Notes under the pieces: model-generated | Databases searched by the model: none | The model's input: only the letters and a program-made list of their open reading frames with translations | What the model was told of the DNA's origin: nothing | NCBI GenBank assembly: GCA_943914115.1 | Contig: CALUAU010000014.1 | Coordinates: 1 to 22,599, forward strand | Direction of reading: 5' to 3' | From: an uncultured Microbacteriaceae bacterium | GTDB taxonomy: Bacteria; Actinomycetota; Actinomycetes; Actinomycetales; Microbacteriaceae | DNA: 22,599 nucleotides | Part shown: positions 15,988-22,560 of the stretch, in pieces | Layout of the letters: the number at the start of each line of letters is the position of its first letter | Numbering within the stretch: the first letter of the stretch is position 1 | Made by a program: the position numbers and the translations under genes

Positions 15988-16407
15988 ATGCGGACTAATG
16001 CAAAGCTCCTCTGGGTGCTCGCGTTCTTCTACGCGGTAATGGCTGCCGCCTACATCGCGTGGACCTGGGCTGACACCGGCCAACCCGAGCCCGTCGGTTC
16101 GGTAGCCTTCGTGCTGATGATCGCTTTCTCAGTGTTCATCGCGTTCTACCTTGACATTGAAGACAAACCCTTCCGCCGCAATCGCCTGCCCGAAGACCGG
16201 GAAGACGCCGAAATTGATGAGGCAGACTCAGAACTCGGCTTTTTCGCACCCCACTCGCTGTGGCCCGTCTTCACCGCGACCGGTATTGGCCTCGTGTTCG
16301 CCAGCATCGCCTTCGGTTGGTGGCCCGCCTTCTTCCTGGCCCCAATCGCGATCATCGGCGTGATCGGATGGTCGTACGAGTTTTACCGCGGCCACTACGG
16401 TCACTAG
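15988..16407 (+). CDS. ctaF: Cytochrome c oxidase subunit IV, actinobacterial type
   Basis: 139 residues with four predicted helices (about 7-27, 36-55, 93-110, 112-130) and a charged loop between the second and third. The conserved ELGFFAPHSLWP motif (82-93) identifies the actinobacterial subunit IV (CtaF), a small subunit that stabilises the oxidase in the bcc-aa3 supercomplex. The start has GGAAAGG just inside the ctaD end and follows ctaD by five bases, so the three cta genes form one operon. ctaE and the qcr genes are not in this window. Confidence 0.94.
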   Translation: MRTNAKLLWVLAFFYAVMAAAYIAWTWADTGQPEPVGSVAFVLMIAFSVFIAFYLDIEDKPFRRNRLPEDREDAEIDEADSELGFFAPHSLWPVFTATGIGLVFASIAFGWWPAFFLAPIAIIGVIGWSYEFYRGHYGH

Positions 16408-16421
16408 AAACTCACACGAAA

Positions 16422-16454
16422 ATGCCGGTGCTGGTTGTTGACCAGCGCCGGCAT
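16422..16454. terminator. Bidirectional intrinsic terminator between ctaF and apt
   Basis: Arms 16422-16435 and 16441-16454 form a 14-base stem with one G-T wobble around a five-base loop. On the plus strand a T-rich CTTCATTCT follows; on the minus strand the hairpin is followed by TTTTCG. This suits termination of both the cta operon and the convergent apt gene. Confidence 0.85.
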
Positions 16455-16488
16455 CTTCATTCTGCCGCCGTGGGTTTCTCGAGACCGC

Positions 16489-17019
16489 CTAATAACTGAA
16501 CACGCGGTGCACGGCAGCACCGCCGCGGGAAAGCGTCTGGCCACCACCGAGTTCCTCTAGCTCAACCAAAACACTGGTGCCGACCACCTCGCAGCCAATC
16601 TCGCGGATGAGCTGCTGTGCCGCCAACAGCGTTCCGCCGGTTGCGAGCACATCATCAAGTAGCAGCACCCGAGTGCCGCGAGGCAGGTCATCGTGCATCT
16701 CGATTACGGCCCTGCCATATTCCAGCGCATATTCAACCGAGGCAGCGGGTCGGGGAAGCTTCCCAGCCTTACGAATCGGAGCGAGGCCGACACCCGAATA
16801 AGCGGCGGCAGCTCCCGCAAACAAGAACCCTCGCGCCTCAACCCCCGCCACCACATCAAACTGTCCGGTGAAAGGGCGCAGCATCTCTGCGGTCACCGCA
16901 CGTAGCGCCTCGGCATCAGCGAGCAGCGGCATGATGTCGCGGAAAATGACGCCCGGTGCCGGATAGTCGGGAATCGAAACGATCAGCGACTTTGCGCGTT
17001 CAAGTTCAGAACTGAGCAT
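16489..17019 (-). CDS. apt: Adenine phosphoribosyltransferase
   Basis: 176 residues, family length. Apt joins adenine and PRPP to give AMP in purine salvage. The PRPP-binding loop is VLLLDDVLATGGTL (118-131), and the N-terminal part carries FRDIMPLL, VEARGF and the RKAGKLPRP flexible-loop region, all typical of bacterial Apt. The start codon is six bases after a TAGGCT -10. GGAGG is also present but touches the start codon with one base between, too close to act as a normal Shine-Dalgarno. The gene is alone on its strand, with the PH-domain gene 78 bases upstream in the same direction. Confidence 0.96.
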   Translation of the reverse strand: MLSSELERAKSLIVSIPDYPAPGVIFRDIMPLLADAEALRAVTAEMLRPFTGQFDVVAGVEARGFLFAGAAAAYSGVGLAPIRKAGKLPRPAASVEYALEYGRAVIEMHDDLPRGTRVLLLDDVLATGGTLLAAQQLIREIGCEVVGTSVLVELEELGGGQTLSRGGAAVHRVFSY

Positions 17020-17025
17020 GCCTCC

Positions 17026-17031
17026 AGCCTA
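17026..17031 (-). promoter_or_regulatory. -10 element placed for a leaderless apt mRNA
   Basis: On the minus strand TAGGCT is followed by six bases and then the ATG at 17019, so transcription would start at or beside the start codon. Confidence 0.58.
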
Positions 17032-17097
17032 GTTTGCGCACGTGGCCCGCAGGTATCCGGGGGACTCTTCCGGAGCGCAGCTGATGCGGCAGCCGAA

Positions 17098-17607
17098 CTA
17101 GAAATCTTGAGCGAGCTGCTGTTCACGGTCGAGTCGGAACAGCAACTCGGTGATGCGCACGTGCACCCTCTCAACCCGCGGAATATCGTCAAGCAGCAGC
17201 GGATTATCCGCCGAGGTTTCGAGAATCAGCGTGCCGCAACGGAAAATTCGGTCGACAAACGAACGGTCGTACGAGACATTCGAGATACGGCTGAGCGGGA
17301 TATCGTGCCCGGTTTTGTTGAAGATGCCCGACCGGGTAATGATGCGGCGATTGGTGACGGTATAGGTGGTGGTCGCCCACTTCAAAAGCGGCACGATCGC
17401 CACTGGGATGAGCAGAACGATCACCAGCCCAAGGATCACCCACGAGCCAATTGGCTGCCAATCAGCAGGCAGCACGACCGCGCCAACCACACCGGCAATG
17501 ATGAGCAATAGACCGAGCAGCAACCAGCCCAGGATGCGTTTGATATGTGTGCGGAGGTGGTAGATGATCTGCTCATCGGTGCCGAGCAGGCGCTTCGGGA
17601 TTCCCAT
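17098..17607 (-). CDS. PH-domain (bPH2-like) membrane protein
   Basis: 169 residues from ATG 17607. Two close hydrophobic segments (about 27-47 and 53-76) are followed by a bacterial PH domain (about 78-155) with TTYTVTNRRIITRSGIFNK and DIPLSRISNVSYDRSF, the classic YdbS/bPH2 signature. Such proteins sit in the cytoplasmic membrane; their role is largely unknown. In-frame starts 12 residues (17643) or 7 residues (17628) earlier are possible; 17607 is preferred because MGIPKRLL begins the conserved part and a TAAGCT hexamer lies seven bases before it. The gene diverges from nif3 over 74 bases. Confidence 0.88.
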   Translation of the reverse strand: MGIPKRLLGTDEQIIYHLRTHIKRILGWLLLGLLLIIAGVVGAVVLPADWQPIGSWVILGLVIVLLIPVAIVPLLKWATTTYTVTNRRIITRSGIFNKTGHDIPLSRISNVSYDRSFVDRIFRCGTLILETSADNPLLLDDIPRVERVHVRITELLFRLDREQQLAQDF

Positions 17608-17614
17608 AACTGAG

Positions 17615-17620
17615 AGCTTA
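17615..17620 (-). promoter_or_regulatory. Putative -10 of the PH-domain gene
   Basis: TAAGCT on the minus strand lies seven bases before ATG 17607, one base more than in the five leaderless candidates. If real, the longer starts at 17628 and 17643 would not be transcribed from it. Confidence 0.42.
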
Positions 17621-17669
17621 TTGCGCATCGGTGAATAGCGCATATGCGGGGCTTCAGATTGGAGTTCGG

Positions 17670-17675
17670 TACGCT
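17670..17675 (+). promoter_or_regulatory. -10 element placed for a leaderless nif3 mRNA
   Basis: TACGCT is followed by six bases and the ATG at 17682. The hexamer is identical, and identically placed, to that of the M20 dipeptidase. A GGAG at 17661-17664 is too far from the start to act in translation. Confidence 0.6.
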
Positions 17676-17681
17676 GACGGT

Positions 17682-18515
17682 ATGACCACTCTGCGTGAAC
17701 TTCGAGCCACTATTGATGGGTTGTATCCCGCAGCCGATGCCCAGTCGTGGGATGCGGTTGGGCTTGTCAGCGGTGACCCAGATGTGGTGGTCGAGCGAGT
17801 GCTTTTCGCAGTTGACCCGGTAGCCGCCACAGTGTCTGAAGCGCTCGAATGGCGGGCACAGCTGCTGTTCACCCACCATCCGCTGCTGCTGCGCGGGGTC
17901 ACCACGATCGCTGAAGACCGCTATAAGGGCGCCCTTCTGGCACAGTTGATTCGCGGTGGATGCGCACTCGAGTCGGCACACACGAACGCTGACGTTGTGG
18001 AATCGGGGCCCACCGGTACTATTTTTGACCGGCTCGGCATTCCTGTTGGTGCGCAGGCACGTACCCCGATTGAGCCGCTACCGAATAACCCGGCGCGCGG
18101 GATCGGGCTGGTGGGAGAGCTACCACAAGCGATTACGCTCCGCGAGTTCGCCGAGCGGGTCGCTGAGATTTTTCCACCCACCGCCGGCGGAGTTCGTGTT
18201 GCCGGTGACCCCGAGCTACAGGTGCGTCGGGTGGCCTGCTGTTCGGGTGCCGGAGATTCGCTGCTTTCGCACCCGCTGGTGCGCGGCGCAGATGTGTATC
18301 TCACGAGCGATCTGCGTCACCATCCGGCATCCGAAGCACGCGAGCAGGCAATGCTGACCGGTGGACCGGCACTCGTTGATACCGCGCACTTCGCCAGTGA
18401 GTGGCTGTGGCTCGATGGCGCGGCCGCACGCATCCGACAGGCACATCCCGATATTGAGGTGCGAGTGTCAACGCACAACACCGACCCGTGGACATTCACG
18501 GTGGCACAGCAGTAG
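17682..18515 (+). CDS. NIF3-like protein (DUF34 family metal-binding protein)
   Basis: 277 residues. The NIF3 fold binds two metal ions; the ligands visible are H65/H66 (LLFTHHPLLLRG), D104 with H100 (ESAHTNADV), and H236 with E240 (VDTAHFASEW). The YbgI/YqfO-type family is nearly universal but its biochemical role is still debated, with GTP cyclohydrolase-like or metal-handling proposals. The opening LRELRATIDGLYP and SWDAVGL are typical. A longer in-frame reading from 17631 (17 more residues) was rejected because MTTLRE matches the family start and the -10 lies between. The gene is followed after 34 bases by the coiled-coil protein, a pairing found in many actinobacteria. Confidence 0.93.
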   Translation: MTTLRELRATIDGLYPAADAQSWDAVGLVSGDPDVVVERVLFAVDPVAATVSEALEWRAQLLFTHHPLLLRGVTTIAEDRYKGALLAQLIRGGCALESAHTNADVVESGPTGTIFDRLGIPVGAQARTPIEPLPNNPARGIGLVGELPQAITLREFAERVAEIFPPTAGGVRVAGDPELQVRRVACCSGAGDSLLSHPLVRGADVYLTSDLRHHPASEAREQAMLTGGPALVDTAHFASEWLWLDGAAARIRQAHPDIEVRVSTHNTDPWTFTVAQQ

Positions 18516-18549
18516 TGACCGCCGTCACTTCGAGAGGAACACCGGCACG

Positions 18550-19287
18550 ATGAGGGCCAGCACCGAACACCAGCTGCAATTGCTGAAACTCGCTGAGATC
18601 GATAGCGGGCACGCTCGGTTGCAGCACCTTGCCAAGCACATGCCCGAACACGAGCATCTGCTGTCGATTGAAAGTGACCGTCGCAGCCGTCGTCAGGCAG
18701 CGGCGCAGGCACACGGCACGCTCGATGCGGCACAGGCAGAGTTGGTCCGCACCCGTGATGATGCGCGCGTGGTTGCAGAGCGTCGGGCTCGCGATGAACA
18801 GCTGCTTGCTGAATCGTCCTCGACGAAAGACATTGCCGGGCTGCAGGCAGAGCTCGCAACCCTCACCAAACGCGGCGACGAGCTCGCCGCCACCGAACTT
18901 GAGCAAGTAGAAGCTGTGGCGGCGCTGCAGCAGAAGCTCGACACTGCGCGCGCCTCGCTCAACGAGATCGAACAGCTCGCAGCTGACCTGCTGCAGCGGC
19001 GGGAACAGGCCCGCGACCACATCCGTGAACAGGCGCGCGATCTGCAGCTGCGTCGCAAAGCAATCGTTGAGAGCATCCCCGCCGAACTGTTGCAGGAGTA
19101 TGAGCGGGCACGCAAGACCTCCGGTGTCGGCGCGGCCGAACTAGTGGGCACCGTTTCGACGGCCTCCAACCTCGAACTCGGCCACACCGAGCTGGCACAG
19201 ATTCGCAGCCTCGCACCGGATGAGCTCGCCTACTGCCCGGTCACCGGGGCAGTGCTCGTGCGCACCGCACGGTCAGACCTGCAATAG
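18550..19287 (+). CDS. Coiled-coil protein of the C4 zinc-ribbon (CT398-like) family, zinc site degenerate
   Basis: 245 residues. Residues about 8-175 form a long Ala/Glu/Arg-rich coiled coil (QLLKLAEIDSGHARLQHL at its start), ending in a short helix-turn (IPAELLQEYERARK). The C-terminal part (about 193-240) aligns with the family's zinc ribbon, QIRSLAPDELAYCPVTGAVLVR, which normally has two CxxC pairs. Here only C229 remains and is the only cysteine in the protein; the first pair is replaced by TVSTASNL and the second cysteine of the last pair by threonine. The family often follows nif3 and has no settled function. The ATG at 18550 is preceded by GAGAGGA (18531-18537) at a long spacing. Reading upstream to 18361 is open but overlaps nif3 and looks unlike the family. 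Confidence 0.85.
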   Translation: MRASTEHQLQLLKLAEIDSGHARLQHLAKHMPEHEHLLSIESDRRSRRQAAAQAHGTLDAAQAELVRTRDDARVVAERRARDEQLLAESSSTKDIAGLQAELATLTKRGDELAATELEQVEAVAALQQKLDTARASLNEIEQLAADLLQRREQARDHIREQARDLQLRRKAIVESIPAELLQEYERARKTSGVGAAELVGTVSTASNLELGHTELAQIRSLAPDELAYCPVTGAVLVRTARSDLQ

Positions 19288-19323
19288 TCGCGGTGGCATT
19301 GTCTGACCGGATTCGGATGCGGC

Positions 19324-19329
19324 TACACT
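19324..19329 (+). promoter_or_regulatory. -10 element of rnpB
   Basis: TACACT (TANNNT) lies so that transcription would begin near 19335-19336, at the first base of the P1 stem. TTGTCT at 19299-19304 or GTCTGA at 19301-19306 could be a weak -35. Confidence 0.6.
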
Positions 19330-19334
19330 TGTTC

Positions 19335-19694
19335 GTTGCGAACAGGGTCGGCCAGGCGATCGCGATTCACCCTGGTGAATCGAGGAACGTCCGGGCTCCG
19401 CAGAGCAGGACGGTGGGTAACACCCACCCGGGGTAACCCGCGAGCTAGTGCCACAGAAAATAAACCGCCCGGGGACGGGTAAGGGTGAAAAGGTGCGGTA
19501 AGAGCGCACCGGGTGCGCGGTAACGTGCATCGCACGGTAAACCTCGTCTGGAGCAAGGCCAATAGGGAACGTTGACGCGGCTCGCCGAGTTCCCGGGTGA
19601 GCTGCTAGAGCCGCACGGCAACGTGCGGTCGAGATAGATGGTCGCCACGGGAAACCCGTACAGAACCCGGCGTATCGGCCGGCCCGTTCGCAAC
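19335..19694 (+). ncRNA. rnpB: RNase P RNA, bacterial type A
   Basis: About 360 bases. The ends pair perfectly over nine bases as helix P1 (GTTGCGAAC with GTTCGCAAC), continued by GGTCGGCC with GGCCGGCC. Conserved core blocks are GAGGAACGTCCGGGCTCC (from about 19381), the GGTAAACC loop that binds the tRNA CCA end (about 19537-19544), AGATAGATGGTCGCC (from about 19633) and ACAGAACCCGGCGTATCGG near the 3' end. This RNA is the catalytic part of the enzyme that removes 5' leaders from pre-tRNA. Exact ends are set by P1 and may differ by a few bases. Open frames read through this region on the minus strand are artefacts. No rnpA gene is present. Confidence 0.95.
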
Positions 19695-19713
19695 CGGTAA
19701 CGCTGCAGGATTG

Positions 19714-20505
19714 CTATTCCCAGCCCGAAGCTCCCAAGAGTGCAGCCCCAATAATTCCGGCGTTATTCAGCAACTTGGCGGGGATGATCGGGGTGTTCAC
19801 GTCGATGAGCGGGATGAACTCGGCTGCACGCTTTGAAATACCGCCCGAAATCACGAACACATCCGGAGCGAATAGCGCCTCAAGCTTTTGGAAGTAAGGC
19901 GTGAGCCGGGCACACCAGGTGGCATCGTCAAGCCCCTCACGCTCACGCACCTTTGCCGAGGCATACTTCTCATAGTCGTCGTAGCCGGCGAGTTCCATGT
20001 GGCCGAGTTCGGCGTTCGGGAAGAGTTCGCCGCGGTAGATGAGCGCCGAACCGATCCCGGTGCCGAGCGTCAGCACGAGCACTGAACCCCGCGCCGCATC
20101 CGCATTCCCAAACCTCACTTCGGCAACTCCGGCAGCATCCGCATCGTTCACGAGTGAAACCTGCGCGCCCAGCGCCTCACCGAACATGGAGCGGGCATCG
20201 AACCCCACCCACTCTGGCGCGATATTTGCGGCGCTTGTCGAGTGGCCGTGACGGATTACCGCGGGCATACAGATGCCGATCGGGAGCGTGTCGAGGGCCG
20301 GAACTTTCGCATCGAGCAGCTGGGCGCGGATGTGGCCCATCAGCGTGCACACCGCGGCACGCACATCCGCGATGGTGGCACCCGGTGGCGTGGGTTCTTT
20401 GCACCGTTTGCCGAGCAGTTTGCCTTTTTTACAGTCGACGACACCACCCTTGATGCCGGTGCCGCCAATATCAATCCCAATTGCGTAGCGTGCCGTTTTC
20501 GCCAT
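19714..20505 (-). CDS. ppgK: Polyphosphate glucokinase (ROK family)
   Basis: 263 residues. PpgK phosphorylates glucose with inorganic polyphosphate (and often ATP) and is an actinobacterial hallmark. Visible motifs are the phosphate loop GIDIGGTGIKG (10-20), catalytic aspartate D121 in VNDADAAGVAEV, TLGTGIGSALI (146-156), NAELGHMEL and SGGISKR. As in known PpgK enzymes, the ROK zinc cysteine cluster is absent. ATG 20505 was chosen because MAKTARYAIGIDIGG starts the family; the open frame runs 44 residues further up but into map. The start is ten bases after the map stop, so the two are probably co-transcribed. The stop lies about 19 bases from the 3' end of rnpB, convergent, without an obvious terminator. 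Confidence 0.95.
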   Translation of the reverse strand: MAKTARYAIGIDIGGTGIKGGVVDCKKGKLLGKRCKEPTPPGATIADVRAAVCTLMGHIRAQLLDAKVPALDTLPIGICMPAVIRHGHSTSAANIAPEWVGFDARSMFGEALGAQVSLVNDADAAGVAEVRFGNADAARGSVLVLTLGTGIGSALIYRGELFPNAELGHMELAGYDDYEKYASAKVREREGLDDATWCARLTPYFQKLEALFAPDVFVISGGISKRAAEFIPLIDVNTPIIPAKLLNNAGIIGAALLGASGWE

Positions 20506-20515
20506 GGTGCTGCCA

Positions 20516-21400
20516 CTATCCGTTTCGCTGTGATGCCGGAAGCGTGAGGATTTCGGGACCATCCTCGCCAATGAAGATCGTGTGTTCGAACTGCGCGCAA
20601 CGCGAACCGTCGCGGGTGACGATTGTCCAGCCGTCATCCCACGAGCGCCAGTCTTGCGAGCCGGTTACCAGCATCGGCTCAACGGTGAACACCATGCCAG
20701 GTTCAATCACATCGGTGAAGCGATCGGTGTCGTAATGCGGAATGATCAGACCACTGTGGAAGGCGCGGCCCACGCCATGGCCGGTGTAGTCGCGCACCGA
20801 CTCGTAACCGAAACGGCCCGCGTATTTTTCGATCACCCGACCGATGACGTTTACCTGACGGCCAGGCTTTGCCGCGCGAATACCGCGCATCATGGCCTCA
20901 TGAGCGACATCGACGAGCTGTTGTGATTCGGCATCGACCGTGCCGACGGTATACATCCGATTGGTGTCACCGTGCATTCCATTGAAATAAGCGGTGACAT
21001 CAATGTTGAGGATATCCCCGGCTTCGAGCACAGTGTTGTCGGGGATGCCGTGGCAGATGCACTCGTTGAGCGAGGTGCAACACGACTTCATGAATCCGCG
21101 ATAGCCGAGGGTCGAGGGATAGGCGTCGCGTTCAATCAGGAAGCTATGGGCGAGTTCGTCGAGCCGATCGGTGGTGACACCGGGCACAACGAATTGCTCG
21201 AGATACTCGAGGCAGTCGGCTGCGATCTGCGAGGCCGCGCGCACCCGCTCGAGCTCTTCTGCGCTGTAAAAGTCGCCGGTGCCATCGGGTTCGTTTGGTT
21301 CCGCACGATCCACATATTCGGGGCGAGGGATATGGTTGGGAACGGTGCGGCGCGGAGAAATTACGCCTGGGATGAGCAAACCCTGTGAATCTTTCGGCAT
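20516..21400 (-). CDS. map: Methionine aminopeptidase, type I
   Basis: 294 residues. MetAP removes the initiator methionine from new proteins. The five metal ligands are D134 (NIDVT), D145 (GDTN), H208 (TGHGVG), E241 (VEPM) and E272 (FEHT); H117 (CHGIP) is the substrate-side histidine. An N-terminal extension of about 45 residues rich in Pro (IPGVISPRRTVPNHIPRPEY) marks the actinobacterial MetAP1c type, which is thought to contact the ribosome. The ATG is six bases after a TAGGAT -10, suggesting a leaderless transcript that continues into ppgK. Confidence 0.97.
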   Translation of the reverse strand: MPKDSQGLLIPGVISPRRTVPNHIPRPEYVDRAEPNEPDGTGDFYSAEELERVRAASQIAADCLEYLEQFVVPGVTTDRLDELAHSFLIERDAYPSTLGYRGFMKSCCTSLNECICHGIPDNTVLEAGDILNIDVTAYFNGMHGDTNRMYTVGTVDAESQQLVDVAHEAMMRGIRAAKPGRQVNVIGRVIEKYAGRFGYESVRDYTGHGVGRAFHSGLIIPHYDTDRFTDVIEPGMVFTVEPMLVTGSQDWRSWDDGWTIVTRDGSRCAQFEHTIFIGEDGPEILTLPASQRNG

Positions 21401-21406
21401 GGTTTG

Positions 21407-21412
21407 ATCCTA
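21407..21412 (-). promoter_or_regulatory. -10 element placed for a leaderless map-ppgK mRNA
   Basis: On the minus strand TAGGAT is followed by CAAACC and then the ATG at 21400. There is no Shine-Dalgarno in this six-base gap. Confidence 0.6.
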
Positions 21413-21495
21413 GTGCGCCGAACTTTAAGCGCGTTGGTGCTGTTACACCACCGCGCCTGCGGCAGCTATTCGGCTCGGCATGCCAGCATGGGGAC

Positions 21496-21708
21496 ATGTT
21501 TGGAAAGAAAAAGATCCAGTACTGGTACAACACCCGCACCGGCGAAGTTGAACGCGGCAAGCAATCGCCCGCGAACGAGCTGCTCGGGCCCTTTGAAACT
21601 GCTGATCAAGCGCTGCACGCCTATGACCGGCTGCGGGCCAACGCGGCGGCGTGGGCGGAAGAAGACGCTCGCGAAGAGGCGGAGCGAAACGGCGAACAGT
21701 ACGACTAG
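21496..21708 (+). CDS. Small SPOR-like-domain protein
   Basis: 70 residues. The core KIQYWYNTRTGEVERG, LLGPFETADQALHAYDRL and a charged AWAEEDAREEAE tail match the short actinobacterial SPOR-like proteins that sit beside map or panB in relatives, from memory. True SPOR domains bind denuded peptidoglycan, but this protein has no signal peptide or membrane helix, so a cytosolic role is likely and its function is unknown. ATG 21496 was chosen because MFGKKK starts the conserved region; an in-frame reading from 21385 adds 37 unlikely residues. No good Shine-Dalgarno is seen: GGGGAC abuts the start. It diverges from map and ends 12 bases from the convergent panB. Confidence 0.75.
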   Translation: MFGKKKIQYWYNTRTGEVERGKQSPANELLGPFETADQALHAYDRLRANAAAWAEEDAREEAERNGEQYD

Positions 21709-21720
21709 GCCGCCGCGCCG

Positions 21721-22548
21721 CTATTGTGTGGTGTTCTCGTAGATTTCCGCATCGGAAGGGTAGGCGCCCGAACGAACATCGTTGACGTAGTTGCGGGTCG
21801 CCTCGCCGAGCACCCCAGCCAGATCGGCGTAGCGGCGAACAAAACGGGGTGCGCGACCGGTGGTCAGCCCGAACGCATCCTGCCACACAAGAATCTGACC
21901 GTCGCAGCCGGCCCCGGCACCAATCCCGATCGTTGGGATCTGTAATTGTTCGGTAACCCGGCTCGCTACATCCGCCGGCACCATCTCGAGCACCACGGCG
22001 AAGGCACCGGCACGTTCAACGGCCAGCGCATCGGCAAGCAGCTGTGCCTCGGCCGCGCCGCGCCCCTGCACTACGTGTCCACCGAGACCGTGCTCTGACT
22101 GCGGAGTGAACCCGACATGCCCGCACACGGGGATACCCGACTCGGTGAGCCGGCGGATCTGCGCCGCCATGCGCTCACCGCCCTCGAGCTTGACGGCCGC
22201 AATATTGGTTTCTTTCATGAACCGCGACGCGGTCTGCCACGCCTGCTCGGGCGAGTTTTCATACGAACCGAAGGGCAGGTCGGCCACCACCAGGGCGCGC
22301 TGTGCCGCACCAGAAACCGCGCGCGCCATGGGAATGAGCTCATCCGCGGTGATGGGTAGGGTCGTCTGGTAGCCGAGCACAACGTTTGCTGCCGAGTCAC
22401 CAACCAGCAGCAGGTCTACATCGGCAGCATCGAAGATCGCGGCCGTGAGCGCGTCATAGCTGGTCAGTGCGGTGATCTTGTGGCCGGCAGCTTTCGCCTG
22501 GGCAAAATGCCGGGTGCGAATACGCTTGCGAGGTTCTGGCTGATTCAT
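21721..22548 (-). CDS. panB: 3-methyl-2-oxobutanoate hydroxymethyltransferase
   Basis: 275 residues, family length. PanB transfers a one-carbon unit from methylene-tetrahydrofolate to 2-oxoisovalerate to make ketopantoate, the first step of pantothenate (coenzyme A) synthesis. Metal and substrate residues by family comparison are D51 (VGDSAAN), D90 (ADLPFGSY) and E122 (KLEGG), and the catalytic base is E188 (LEMVP). GHVGFTPQ and IGIGAG are further signatures. The ATG at 22548 lies six bases after a TAGACT hexamer. No other pan gene is in view. Confidence 0.96.
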   Translation of the reverse strand: MNQPEPRKRIRTRHFAQAKAAGHKITALTSYDALTAAIFDAADVDLLLVGDSAANVVLGYQTTLPITADELIPMARAVSGAAQRALVVADLPFGSYENSPEQAWQTASRFMKETNIAAVKLEGGERMAAQIRRLTESGIPVCGHVGFTPQSEHGLGGHVVQGRGAAEAQLLADALAVERAGAFAVVLEMVPADVASRVTEQLQIPTIGIGAGAGCDGQILVWQDAFGLTTGRAPRFVRRYADLAGVLGEATRNYVNDVRSGAYPSDAEIYENTTQ

Positions 22549-22554
22549 GTCGAC

Positions 22555-22560
22555 AGTCTA
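22555..22560 (-). promoter_or_regulatory. -10 element placed for a leaderless panB mRNA
   Basis: On the minus strand TAGACT is followed by six bases and the ATG. No Shine-Dalgarno is present. The region a -35 would occupy (about 22578-22583) shows no TTGACA-like match. Confidence 0.55.

Noticed and set aside
19273..19693. Overlapping minus-strand open frames of 79-85 residues.
   Set aside because: They lie inside the RNase P RNA gene, whose conserved core and P1 stem explain the sequence; their translations show no recognisable domain.
21404..21742. A 112-residue plus-strand frame overlapping the SPOR-like gene.
   Set aside because: It is in another frame, rich in Arg/Ser/Pro, and conflicts with the better-supported 70-residue protein.
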